DNA of 64,000 bases from Ulva prolifera (taxonomy: Eukaryota; Chlorophyta; Ulvophyceae; Ulvales; Ulvaceae), in the NCBI GenBank assembly GCA_023078555.1, contig CM041199.1, positions 8,809,315 to 8,873,314 on the forward strand, in the 5' to 3' direction. This document shows, piece by piece, positions 37,714 to 49,345 of this stretch; the first letter of the stretch is position 1; each line of letters opens with the position of its first letter. The position numbers and the translations under genes are program-made. Below the pieces are notes generated by a model. It was not told the origin of the DNA, searched no databases, and worked only from the letters and a program-made list of their open reading frames with translations.

Positions 37714-39348
37714 CCAAGCCCGACTAGTCAACTCCCAAGCATGTTTTTTGTAGAAACCAAGTCGTTCAAGCAACTCCCAAGCCTGTATAGGCAACTCCCA
37801 AGCATGTTTGCATAGATACCAGGTGGCTTAAGCAACTCCCAAGCCTGTCTCGGCAACTCCTAAGCATATTTGCGTAGAAACCTGGTGGCTTTAGCAACTC
37901 CCAAGCCCGTCTAGGCAACTCCCAAGCATGTTTGCGTAGAAACCTGGTCGCTTAAGCAACTCCCAAGCCTGTCTAGGCAACTCCCAAGCCTGTCTAGGCA
38001 ACTCCCAAGCATAATTGCATAGATACCAGGTGGCTTAAGCAACTCCCAAGCCTGTCTAGGCAACTCCCAAGCATAACTGCATAGATACCAGGTGGCTTAA
38101 GCAACTCCCAAGCCTGTCTACGCAACTCCCAAGCATGTCTAGTCAACTCCTCAGCATGTTTGCGTAGAAACCAGGTGGGTTAAGCAACTCCCAAGTCTGT
38201 CAAGGCAACTCCCAAGCCCGACTAGTCAACTCCCAAGCATGTTTTTGTAGAAACCAAGTCGTTCAAGCAACTCCCAAGCCTGTATAGGAAACTCCCAAGC
38301 ATGTTTGCATAGATACCAGGTGGCTTAAGCAACTCCCAAGCCTGTCTCGGCAACTCCCAAGCATAATTGCATAGATACCAGGTGGCTGAAGCAACTCCCA
38401 AGCCTGTCTAGTCAACTCCCAAGCATAATTGCATAGATACCAGGTGGCTGAAGCAACTCCCAAGCCTGTCTAGGCAACTCCCCAGCATGTCTAGTCAACT
38501 CCCAAGCATGTTTGCGTAGAAACCTGGTCGCTTAAGCAACTCCCAAGCCTGTCTAGGCAACTCCCAAGCATAATTGCATAGATACCAGGTGGCTGAAGCA
38601 ACTCCCAAGCCTGTCTAGGCAACTCCCAAGCATAATTGCATAGATACCAGGTGGCTGAAGCAACTCCCAAGCCTGTCTAGTCAAGTCCCAAGCATGTTTG
38701 CGTAGAAACCAGGTGGCTTAAGCAACTCCCAAGCCTGCCTAGGCAACTCCCAAGCATGTTTGCGTAGAAACCTGGTCGCTTAAGCAACTCCCAAGCCCGT
38801 CTAGGCAACTCCCAAGCATAATTGCATAGATACCATGTGGCTTAAGCAACTCCCAAGCCTGTCCAGGCAACTCCCAAGCATGTCTACTCAACTCCCAAGC
38901 ATGTTTGCGTAGAAACAAAGTCGTTTTAGCAACTCCCAAGCATGTCTAGTCAACTCCCAAGCATAATTGCATAGATACCATGTGGCTTAAGCAACTCCCA
39001 AGCCTGTCTAGGCAACTCCCAAGCATGTTTGCGTAGAAACCTGGTCGCTTAAGCAACTCCCAAGGCTGTCTAGGCAACTCCCAAGCCTGCCTAGGCAACT
39101 CCCAAGCATGTTTGCGTAGAAACCTGGTCGCTTAAGCAACTCCCAAGCCTGTCTAGGCAACTGCCAAGCATGTCTAGTCTACTCGCAATCATGTTTGCGT
39201 AGAAACCTGGTCGCTTAAGCAACTCCCAAGCCGGTCTAGGCAACTCCCAAACCTGTCTAGTCAACTCCCAAGCATGTTTGCGTAGAAACCTGGTGGCTTA
39301 AGCAACTCCCAAGCCTGTCTAGTCAACTCCCAAGCATGTTTGCGTAGA
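37714..39348. repeat. Mosaic block with T-run variants and reshuffled monomers
   Basis: This stretch reuses the GTCTGTCAAGG and CCCGACTAGTC monomer twice in quick succession. In the first the following tail has six Ts (37744-37749), in the second five Ts (38242-38246), where the usual form is GTTTTCGTAG. It goes on with GCTGAAGC monomers, then CCTGCCTAGG, CCTGTCCAGG and CCCAAACCTG monomers in an order close to, but not the same as, the 2,546-bp HOR that follows. It reads as a junction zone between HOR families. Confidence 0.8.
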
Positions 39349-41894
39349 AACCAGGTGGCTTAAGCAACTCCCAAGCCTGTCTAGTCAACTCCCAAGCATG
39401 TTTGCGTAGAAACCAGGTGGCTTAAGCAACTCCCAAGCCCGTCTAGGCAACTCCCAAGCATGTTTGCGTAGAAACCTGGTCGCTTAAGCAAATCCCAAGC
39501 CTGTCTAGGCAACTCCCAAGCCTGTCTAGTCAACTCCCAAGCATGTTTGCGTAGAAACCAGGTGGCTTAAGCAACTCCCAAGCCGGTCTAGTCAACTCCC
39601 AAGCACGTTTGCGTAGAAACCAGGTGGCTTAAGCAACTCCCAAGCCTGTCTAGGCAACTCCCAAGCATAATTGCATAGATACCAGGTGGCTTAAGCAACT
39701 CCGAAGCCTGTCTACGCAACTCCCAAGCATGTCTAGTCAACTCCCAAGCATGTTTGCGTAGAAAGCTGGTCGCTTAAGCAACTCCCAAGCCCGTCTAGGC
39801 AACTCCCAAGCATAATTGCATAGACACCATGTGGCTTAAGCAACTCCCAAGCCTGTCTACGCAACTCCCAAGCATGTCTAGTCTACTCCCAAGCATGTTT
39901 GCGCAGAAACCAGGTGGGTTAAGCAACTCCCAAGTCTGTCAAGGCAACTCCCAAGCCCGACTAGTCAACTCCCAAGCATGTTTTCGTAGAAACCAAGTCG
40001 TTCAAGCAACTCCCAAGCCTGTATAGGCAACTCCCAAGCATGTTTGCATAGATACCAGGTGGCTTAAGCAACTCCCAAGCCTGTCTCGGCAAATCCCAAT
40101 CATGTTTGCATAGATACCAAGTGGCTTAAGCAACTCCCAAGCCTGTCTCGGCTACTCCCAAGCATGTTTGCATAGATACCATGTGGCTTAAGCAACTCCC
40201 AAGCCTGTCTAGGCAACACCCAAGCATGGCTAGTCTACTCCAAAGCATGTTTGCGCAGAAACCAGGTGGGTTAAGCAACTCCCAAGTCTGTCAAGGCAAC
40301 TCCCAAGCATAATTGCATAGATACCAGGTGGCTGAAGCAACTCCCAAGCCTGTCTAGTCAACTCCCAAGCATAATTGCATAGATACCAGGTGGCTGAAGC
40401 AACTCCCAAGCCTGTCTAGGCAACTCCCCAGCATGTCTAGTCAACTCCCAAGCATGTTTGCGTAGAAACCTGGTCGCTTAAGCAACTCCCAAGCCTGTCT
40501 AGGCAACTCCCAAGCATAATTGTATAGATACCAGGTGGCTGAAGCAACTCCCAAGCCTGTCTAGGCAACTCCCAAGCATAATTGCATAGATACCAGGTGG
40601 CTGAAGCAACTCCCAAGCCTGTCTACGCAACTCCCAAGCATGTCTAGTCAACTCCTCAGCATGTTTGCGTAGAAACAAAGTCGTTTTAGCAACTCCCAAG
40701 CATGTCATGTCAACTCCCAAGCATAATTGCATAGATACCAGGTGGCTGAAGCAACTCCCAAGCCTGTCTAGGCAACTCCCAAGCATGTCTAGTCAACTCC
40801 CAAGCATGTTAGCGTAGAAACCAGGTGGCTTAAGCAACTCCCAAGCCGGTCTAGTGAACTCCTAAGCACGTTTGCGTAGAAACCAGGTAGCTTAAGCAAC
40901 TCCCAAGCCCGTCTAGGCAACTCCCAAGCATAATTGCATAGATACCATGTGGCTTAAGCAACTCCCAAGCCTGTCTAGTCAAGTCCCAAGCATGTTTGCG
41001 TAGAAACCAGGTGGCTTAAGCAACTCCCAAGCCTGCCTAGGCAACTCCCAAGCATGTTTGCGTAGAAACCTGGTCGCTTAAGCAACTCCCAAGCCCGTCT
41101 AGGCAACTCCCAAGCATAATTGCATAGATACCATGTGGCTTAAGCAACTCCCAAGACTGTCCAGGCAACTCCCAAGCATGTCTACTCAACTCCCAAGCAT
41201 GTTTGCGTAGAAACAAAGTCGTTTTAGCAACTCCCAAGCATGTCTAGTCAACTCCCAAGCATAATTGCATAGATACCATGTGGCTTAAGCAACTCCCAAG
41301 CCTGTCTAGGCAACTCCCAAGCATGTTTGCGTAGAAACCTGGTCGCTTAAGCAACTCCCAAGGCTGTCTAGGCAACTCCCAAGCATGTCTAGTCTACTCG
41401 CAAGCATGTTTGCGTAGAAACCTGGTCGCTTAAGCAACTCCCAAGCCGGTCTAGGCAACTCCCAAACCTGTCTAGTCAACTCCCAAGCATGTTTGCGTAG
41501 AAACCTGGTGGCTTAAGCAACTCCCAAGCCTGTCTAGTCAACTCCCAAGCATGTTTGCGTAGAAACCAGGTGGCTTAAGCAACTCCCAAGCCCGTCTAGG
41601 CAACTCCCAAGCATGTTTGCGTAGAAACCTGGTCGCTTAAGCAACTCCCAAGCCTGTCTAGGCAACTCCCAAGCCTGTCTAGTCAACTCCCAAGCATGTT
41701 TGCGTAGAAACCTGGTGGCTTAAGCAACTCCCAAGCCCGTCTAGGCAACTCCCAAGCATGTTTGCGTAGAAACCTGATCGCTTAAGCAACTCCCAAGCCT
41801 GTCTAGGCAACTCCCAAGCATAATTGCATAGATACCAGGTGGCTTAAGCAACTCCCAAGCATGTCTAGGCAACTCCCAAGCATAATTGCATAGA
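39349..41894. repeat. 2,546-bp higher-order repeat, copy 1
   Basis: This is the first of three tandem copies with a constant offset of 2,546 (25 short plus 12 long monomers). Monomer order: CTTAAGCAAATCCC, CCGGTCTAGTC, AAAGCTGGTCG, GACACCATGTGG, GCGCAGAAACC, GTCTGTCAAGG, CCCGACTAG, CTCGG pair, GCATGGCTAG, GCTGAAGC series, CATGTCATGTC, GTTAGCG, CCTGCCTAGG, CCTGTCCAGG, AAGGCTGTC, CCCAAACCTG. Private changes in this copy include CTCCGAAGC (about 39702), AAATCCCAATC (about 40091) and TTGTATAG (about 40521). Confidence 0.91.
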
Positions 41895-44440
41895 TACCAG
41901 GTGGCTTAAGCAACTCCCAAGCCTGTCTAGTCAACTCCCAAGCATGTTTGCGTAGAAACCAGGTGGCTTAAGCAACTCCCAAGCCCGTCTAGGCAACTCC
42001 CAAGCATGTTTGCGTAGAAACCTGGTCGCTTAAGCAAATCCCAAGCCTGTCTACGCAACTCCCAAGCCTGTCTAGTCAACTCCCAAGCATGTTTGCGTAG
42101 AAACCAGGTGGCTTAAGCAACTCCCAAGCCGGTCTAGTCAACTCCCAAGCACGTTTGCGTAGAAACCAGGTGGCTTAAGCAACTCCCAAGCCTGTCTAGG
42201 CAACTCCCAAGCATAATTGCATAGATACCAGGTGGCTTAAGCAACTCCCAAGCCTGTCTACGCAACTCCCAAGCATGTCTAGTCAACTCCCAAGCATGTT
42301 TGCGTAGAAAGCTGGTCGCTTAAGCAACTCCCAAGCCCGTCTAGGCAACTCCCAAGCATAATTGCATAGACACCATGTGGCTTAAGCAACTCCCAAGCCT
42401 GTCTACGCAACTCCCAAGCATGTCTAGTCTACTCCCAAGCATGTTTGCGCAGAAACCAGGTGGGTTAAGCAACTCCCAAGTCTGTCAAGGCAACTCCCAA
42501 GCCCGACTAGTCAACTCCCAAGCATGTTTTCGTAGAAACCAAGTCGTTCAAGCAACTCCCAAGCCTGTATAGGCAGCTCCCAAGCATGTTTGCATAGATA
42601 CCAGGTGGCTTAAGCAACTCCCAAGCCTGTCTCGGCAACTCCCAATCATGTTTGCATAGATACCAAGTGGCTTAAGCAACTCCCAAGCCTGTCTCGGCTA
42701 CTCCCAAGCATGTTTGCATAGATACCATGTGGCTTAAGCAACTCCCAAGCCTGTCTAGGCAACACCCAAGCATGGCTAGTCTACTCCAAAGCATGTTTGC
42801 GCAGAAACCAGGTGGGTTAAGCAACTCCCAAGTCTGTCAAGGCAACTCCCAAGCATAATTGCATAGATACCAGGTGGCTGAAGCAACTCCCAAGCCTGTC
42901 TAGTCAACTCCCAAGCATAATTGCATAGATACCAGGTGGCTGAAGCAACTCCCAAGCCTGTCTAGGCAACTCCCCAGCATGTCTAGTCAACTCCCAAGCA
43001 TGTTTGCGTAGAAACCTGGTCGCTTAAGCAACTCCCAAGCCTGTCTAGGCAACTCCCAAGCATAATTGCATAGATACCAGGTGGCTGAAGCAACTCCCAA
43101 GCCTGTCTAGGCAACTCCCAAGCATAATTGCATAGATACCAGGTGGCTGAAGCAACTCCCAAGCCTGTCTACGCAACTCCCAAGCATGTCTAGTCAACTC
43201 CTCAGCATGTTTGCGTAGAAACAAAGTCGTTTTAGCAACTCCCAAGCATGTCATGTCAACTCCCAAGCATAATTGCATAGATACCAGGTGGCTGAAGCAA
43301 CTCCCAAGCCTGTCTAGGCAACTCCCAAGCATGTCTAGTCAACTCCCAAGCATGTTAGCGTAGAAACCAGGTGGCTTAAGCAACTCCCAAGCCGGTCTAG
43401 TGAACTCCTAAGCACGTTTGCGTAGAAACCAGGTAGCTTAAGCAACTCCCAAGCCCGTCTAGGCAACTCCCAAGCATAATTGCATAGATACCATGTGGCT
43501 TAAGCAACTCCCAAGCCTGTCTAGTCAAGTCCCAAGCATGTTTGCGTAGAAACCAGGTGGCTTAAGCAACTCCCAAGCCTGCCTAGGCAACTCCCAAGCA
43601 TGTTTGCGTAGAAACCTGGTCGCTTAAGCAACTCCCAAGCCCGTCTAGGCAACTCCCAAGCATAATTGCATAGATACCATGTGGCTTAAGCAACTCCCAA
43701 GACTGTCCAGGCAACTCCCAAGCATGTCTACTCAACTCCCAAGCATGTTTGCGTAGAAACAAAGTCGTTTTAGCAACTCCCAAGCATGTCTAGTCAACTC
43801 CCAAGCATAATTGCATAGATACCATGTGGCTTAAGCAACTCCCAAGCCTGTCTAGGCAACTCCCAAGCATGTTTGCGTAGAAACCTGGTCGCTTAAGCAA
43901 CTCCCAAGGCTGTCTAGGCAACTCCCAAGCATGTCTAGTCTACTCGCAAGCATGTTTGCGTAGAAACCTGGTCGCTTAAGCAACTCCCAAGCCGGTCTAG
44001 GCAACTCCCAAACCTGTCTAGTCAACTCCCAAGCATGTTTGCGTAGAAACCTGGTGGCTTAAGCAACTCCCAAGCCTGTCTAGTCAACTCCCAAGCATGT
44101 TTGCGTAGAAACCAGGTGGCTTAAGCAACTCCCAAGCCCGTCTAGGCAACTCCCAAGCATGTTTGCGTAGAAACCTGGTCGCTTAAGCAACTCCCAAGCC
44201 TGTCTAGGCAACTCCCAAGCCTGTCTAGTCAACTCCCAAGCATGTTTGCGTAGAAACCTGGTGGCTTAAGCAACTCCCAAGCCCGTCTAGGCAACTCCCA
44301 AGCATGTTTGCGTAGAAACCTGATCGCTTAAGCAACTCCCAAGCCTGTCTAGGCAACTCCCAAGCATAATTGCATAGATACCAGGTGGCTTAAGCAACTC
44401 CCAAGCATGTCTAGGCAACTCCCAAGCATAATTGCATAGA
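41895..44440. repeat. 2,546-bp higher-order repeat, copy 2
   Basis: This is a tandem copy of 39349-41894. It shares AAGACTGTCCAGG (about 43702) with copy 1 (about 41156), where copy 3 has AAGCCTGTCCAGG, and shares GGCAGCTCCC (about 42574) with copy 3 (about 45120), where copy 1 has GGCAACTCCC. Copy 2 is thus linked to each neighbour by different derived bases, as expected if copies exchange sequence after duplication. CTACGCAACTCCCAAGCCTG at about 42052 is private. Confidence 0.91.
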
Positions 44441-46408
44441 TACCAGGTGGCTTAAGCAACTCCCAAGCCTGTCTAGTCAACTCCCAAGCATGTTTGCGTA
44501 GAAACCAGGTGGCTTAAGCAACTCCCAAGCCCGTCTAGGCAACTCCCAAGCATGTTTGCGTAGAAACCTGGTCGCTTAAGCAAATCCCAAGCCTGTCTAG
44601 GCAACTCCCAAGCCTGTCTAGTCAACTCCCAAGCATGTTTGCGTAGAAACCAGGTGGCTTAAGCAACTCCCAAGCCGGTCTAGTCAACTCCCAAGCACGT
44701 TTGCGTAGAAACCAGGTGGCTTAAGCAACTCCCAAGCCTGTCTAGGCAACTCCCAAGCATAATTGCATAGATACCAGGTGGCTTAAGCAACTCCCAAGCC
44801 TGTCTACGCAACTCCCAAGCATGTCTAGTCAACTCCCAAGCATGTTTGCGTAGAAAGCTGGTCGCTTAAGCAACTCCCAAGCCCGTCTAGGCAACTCCCA
44901 AGCATAATTGCATAGACACCATGTGGCTTAAGCAACTCCCAAGCCTGTCTACGCAACTCCCAAGCATGTCTAGTCTACTCCCAAGCATGTTTGCGCAGAA
45001 ACCAGGTGGGTTAAGCAACTCCCAAGTCTGTCAAGGCAACTCCCAAGCCCGACTAGTCAACTCCCAAGCATGTTTTCGTAGAAACCAAGTCGTTCAAGCA
45101 ACTCCCAAGCCTGTATAGGCAGCTCCCAAGCATGTTTGCATAGATACCAGGTGGCTTAAGCAACTCCCAAGCCTGTCTCGGCAACTCCCAATCATGTTTG
45201 CATAGATACCAAGTGGCTTAAGCAACTCCCAAGCCTGTCTCGGCTACTCCCAAGCATGTTTGCATAGATACCATGTGGCTTAAGCAACTCCCAAGCCTGT
45301 CTAGGCAACACCCAAGCATGGCTAGTCTACTCCAAAGCATGTTTGCGCAGAAACCAGGTGGGTTAAGCAACTCCCAAGTCTGTCAAGGCAACTCCCAAGC
45401 ATAATTGCATAGATACCAGGTGGCTGAAGCAACTCCCAAGCCTGTCTAGTCAACTCCCAAGCATAATTGCATAGATACCAGGTGGCTGAAGCAACTCCCA
45501 AGCCTGTCTAGGCAACTCCCCAGCATGTCTAGTCAACTCCCAAGCATGTTTGCGTAGAAACCTGGTCGCTTAAGCAACTCCCAAGCCTGTCTAGGCAACT
45601 CCCAAGCATAATTGCATAGATACCAGGTGGCTGAAGCAACTCCCAAGCCTGTCTAGGCAACTCCCAAGCATAATTGCATAGATACCAGGTGGCTGAAGCA
45701 ACTCCCAAGCCTGTCTACGCAACTCCCAAGCATGTCTAGTCAACTCCTCAGCATGTTTGCGTAGAAACAAAGTCGTTTTAGCAACTCCCAAGCATGTCAT
45801 GTCAACTCCCAAGCATAATTGCATAGATACCAGGTGGCTGAAGCAACTCCCAAGCCTGTCTAGGCAACTCCCAAGCATGTCTAGTCAACTCCCAAGCATG
45901 TTAGCGTAGAAACCAGGTGGCTTAAGCAACTCCCAAGCCGGTCTAGTGAACTCCTAAGCACGTTTGCGTAGAAACCAGGTAGCTTAAGCAACTCCCAAGC
46001 CCGTCTAGGCAACTCCCAAGCATAATTGCATAGATACCATGTGGCTTAAGCAACTCCCAAGCCTGTCTAGTCAAGTCCCAAGCATGTTTGCGTAGAAACC
46101 AGGTGGCTTAAGCAACTCCCAAGCCTGCCTAGGCAACTCCCAAGCATGTTTGCGTAGAAACCTGGTCGCTTAAGCAACTCCCAAGCCCGTCTAGGCAACT
46201 CCCAAGCATAATTGCATAGATACCATGTGGCTTAAGCAACTCCCAAGCCTGTCCAGGCAACTCCCAAGCATGTCTACTCAACTCCCAAGCATGTTTGCGT
46301 AGAAACAAAGTCGTTTTAGCAACTCCCAAGCATGTCTAGTCAACTCCCAAGCATAATTGCATAGATACCATGTGGCTTAAGCAACTCCCAAGCCTGTCTA
46401 GGCAACTC
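44441..46408. repeat. 2,546-bp higher-order repeat, copy 3, incomplete
   Basis: This copy follows the order of copies 1 and 2 up to about 46408, where it switches to CTCCCCAGCATG, a position normally 890 bp further back, and so starts a local duplication in place of finishing the HOR. The missing end (AAGGCTGTC to CCTGATCGC monomers) appears in modified form after the duplication at about 47.05 kb. Confidence 0.89.
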
Positions 46409-47060
46409 CCCAGCATGTCTAGTCAACTCCCAAGCATGTTTGCGTAGAAACCTGGTCGCTTAAGCAACTCCCAAGCCTGTCTAGGCAACTCCCAAGCATA
46501 ATTGCATAGATACCAGGTGGCTGAAGCAACTCCCAAGCCTGTCTAGGCAACTCCCAAGCATAATTGCATAGATACCAGGTGGCTGAAGCAACTCCCAAGC
46601 CTGTCTACGCAACTCCCAAGCATGTCTAGTCAACTCCTCAGCATGTTTGCGTAGAAACAAAGTCGTTTTAGCAACTCCCAAGCATGTCATGTCAACTCCC
46701 AAGCATAATTGCATAGATACCAGGTGGCTGAAGCAACTCCCAAGCCTGTCTAGGCAACTCCCAAGCATGTCTAGTCAACTCCCAAGCATGTTAGCGTAGA
46801 AACCAGGTGGCTTAAGCAACTCCCAAGCCGGTCTAGTGAACTCCTAAGCACGTTTGCGTAGAAACCAGGTAGCTTAAGCAACTCCCAAGCCCGTCTAGGC
46901 AACTCCCAAGCATAATTGCATAGATACCATGTGGCTTAAGCAACTCCCAAGCCTGTCTAGTCAAGTCCCAAGCATGTTTGCGTAGAAACCAGGTGGCTTA
47001 AGCAACTCCCAAGCCTGCCTAGGCAACTCCCAAGCATGTTTGCGTAGAAACCTGGTCGCT
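45519..47060. repeat. 890-bp tandem duplication in the 2,546-bp HOR (45519-46408, 46409-47060)
   Basis: CTCCCCAGCATG at 45517 and 46407 start two copies that agree with an offset of 890, including CATGTCATGTCAAC, GTTAGCG, CCTAAGCACG and CCTGCCTAGG. They separate near 46180/47070, where the first goes on with CCCGTCTAGG and the second with CCTGTCTAGG. The period equals that of the duplication at the very start of the window, although the monomer content is different. Confidence 0.87.
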
Positions 47061-49345
47061 TAAGCAACTCCCAAGCCTGTCTAGGCAACTGCCAAGCATG
47101 TCTAGTCTACTCGCAATCATGTTTGCGTAGAAACCTGGTCGCTTAAGCAACTCCCAAGCCGGTCTAGGCAACTCCCAAACCTGTCTAGTCAACTCCCAAG
47201 CATGTTTGCGTAGAAACCTGGTGGCTTAAGCAACTCCCAAGCCTGTCTAGTCAACTCCCAAGCATGTTTGCGTAGAAACCAGGTGGCTTAAGCAACTCCC
47301 AAGCCCGTCTAGGCAACTCCCAAGCATGTTTGCGTAGAAACCTGGTCGCTTAAGCAACTCCCAAGCCTGTCTAGGCAACTCCCAAGCCTGTCTAGTCAAC
47401 TCCCAAGCATGTTTGCGTAGAAACCTGGTGGCTTAAGCAACTCCCAAGCCCGTCTAGGCAACTCCCAAGCATGTTAGCGTAGAAACCTGATCGCTTAAGC
47501 AACTCCCAAGCCTGTCTAGGCAACTCCCAAGCATAATTGCATAGATACCAGGTGGCTTAAGCAACTCCCAAGCATGTCTAGGCAACTCCCAAGCATAATT
47601 GCATAGATACCAGGTGGCTTAAGCAACTCCCAAGCCTGTCTAGTCAACTCCCAAGCATGTTTGCGTAGAAACCAGGTGGCTTAAGCAACTCCCAAGCCCG
47701 TCTAGGCAACTCCCAAGCATGTTTGCGTAGAAACCTGGTCGCTTAAGCAAATCCCAAGCCTGTCTAGGCAACTCCCAAGCCTGTCTAGTCAACTCCCAAG
47801 CATGTTTGCGTAGAAACCAGGTGGCTTAAGCAACTCCCAAGCCGGTCTAGTCAACTCCCAAGCACGTTTGCGTAGAAACCAGGTGGCTTAAGCAACTCCC
47901 AAGCCTGTCTAGGCAACTCCCAAGCATAATTGCATAGATACCAGGTGGCTTAAGCAACTCCCAAGCCTGTCTACGCAACTCCCAAGCATGTCTAGTCAAC
48001 TCCCAAGCATGTTTGCGTAGAAAGCTGGTCGCTTAAGCAACTCCCAAGCCCGTCTAGGCAACTCCCAAGCATAATTGCATAGACACCATGTGGCTTAAGC
48101 AACTCCCAAGCCTGTCTACGCAACTCCCAAGCATGTCTAGTCTACTCCCAAGCATGTTTGCGCAGAAACCAGGTGGGTTAAGCAACTCCCAAGTCTGTCA
48201 AGGCAACTCCCAAGCCCGACTAGTCAACTCCCAAGCATGTTTTCGTAGAAACCAAGTCGTTCAAGCAACTCCCAAGCCTGTATAGGCAACTCCCAAGCAT
48301 GTTTGCATAGATACCAGGTGGCTTAAGCAACTCCCAAGCCTGTCTCGGCAACTCCCAATCATGTTTGCATAGATACCAAGTGGCTTAAGCAACTCCCAAG
48401 CCTGTCTCGGCTACTCCCAAGCATGTTTGCATAGATACCATGTGGCTTAAGCAACTCCCAAGCCTGTCTAGGCAACACCCAAGCATGGCTAGTCTACTCC
48501 AAAGCATGTTTGCGCAGAAACCAGGTGGGTTAAGCAACTCCCAAGTCTGTCAAGGCAACTCCCAAGCATAATTGCATAGATACCAGGTGGCTGAAGCAAC
48601 TCCCAAGCCTGTCTAGTCAACTCCCAAGCATAATTGCATAGATACCAGGTGGCTGAAGCAACTCCCAAGCCTGTCTAGGCAACTCCCCAGCATGTCTAGT
48701 CAACTCCCAAGCATGTTTGCGTAGAAACCTGGTCGCTTAAGCAACTCCCAAGCCTGTCTAGGCAACTCCCAAGCATAATTGCATAGATACCAGGTGGCTG
48801 AAGCAACTCCCAAGCCTGTCTAGGCAACTCCCAAGCATAATTGCATAGATACCAGGTGGCTGAAGCAACTCCCGAGCCTGTCTACGCAACTCCCAAGCAT
48901 GTCTAGTCAACTCCTCAGCATGTTTGCGTAGAAACAAAGTCGTTTTAGCAACTCCCAAGCATGTCATGTCAACTCCCAAGCATAATTGCATAGATACCAG
49001 GTGGCTGAAGCAACTCCCAAGCCTGTCTAGGCAACTCCCAAGCATGTCTAGTCAACTCCCAAGCATGTTAGCGTAGAAACCAGGTGGCTTAAGCAACTCC
49101 CAAGCCGGTCTAGTGAACTCCTAAGCACGTTTGCGTAGAAACCAGGTAGCTTAAGCAACTCCCAAGCCCGTCTAGGCAACTCCCAAGCATAATTGCATAG
49201 ATACCATGTGGCTTAAGCAACTCCCAAGCCTGTCTAGTCAAGTCCCAAGCATGTTTGCGTAGAAACCAGGTGGCTTAAGCAACTCCCAAGCCTGCCTAGG
49301 CAACTCCCAAGCATGTTTGCGTAGAAACCTGGTCGCTTAAGCAAC
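47061..49345. repeat. Fourth, offset copy of the 2,546-bp HOR type (spacing 3,167)
   Basis: About 47061-49345 repeats 43894-46178 with an offset of 3,167, which is about 621 bp more than the HOR period because of the 890-bp duplication and the changes at its end. The full marker order (GACACC, GTCTGTCAAGG, CCCGACTAG, CTCGG, GCATGGC, CATGTCATG) is kept. Private changes: ATGTTAGCGTAGAAACCTGATC (about 47473, in a monomer that normally has GTTTGCG) and CTCCCGAGCC (about 48873). Confidence 0.86.
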
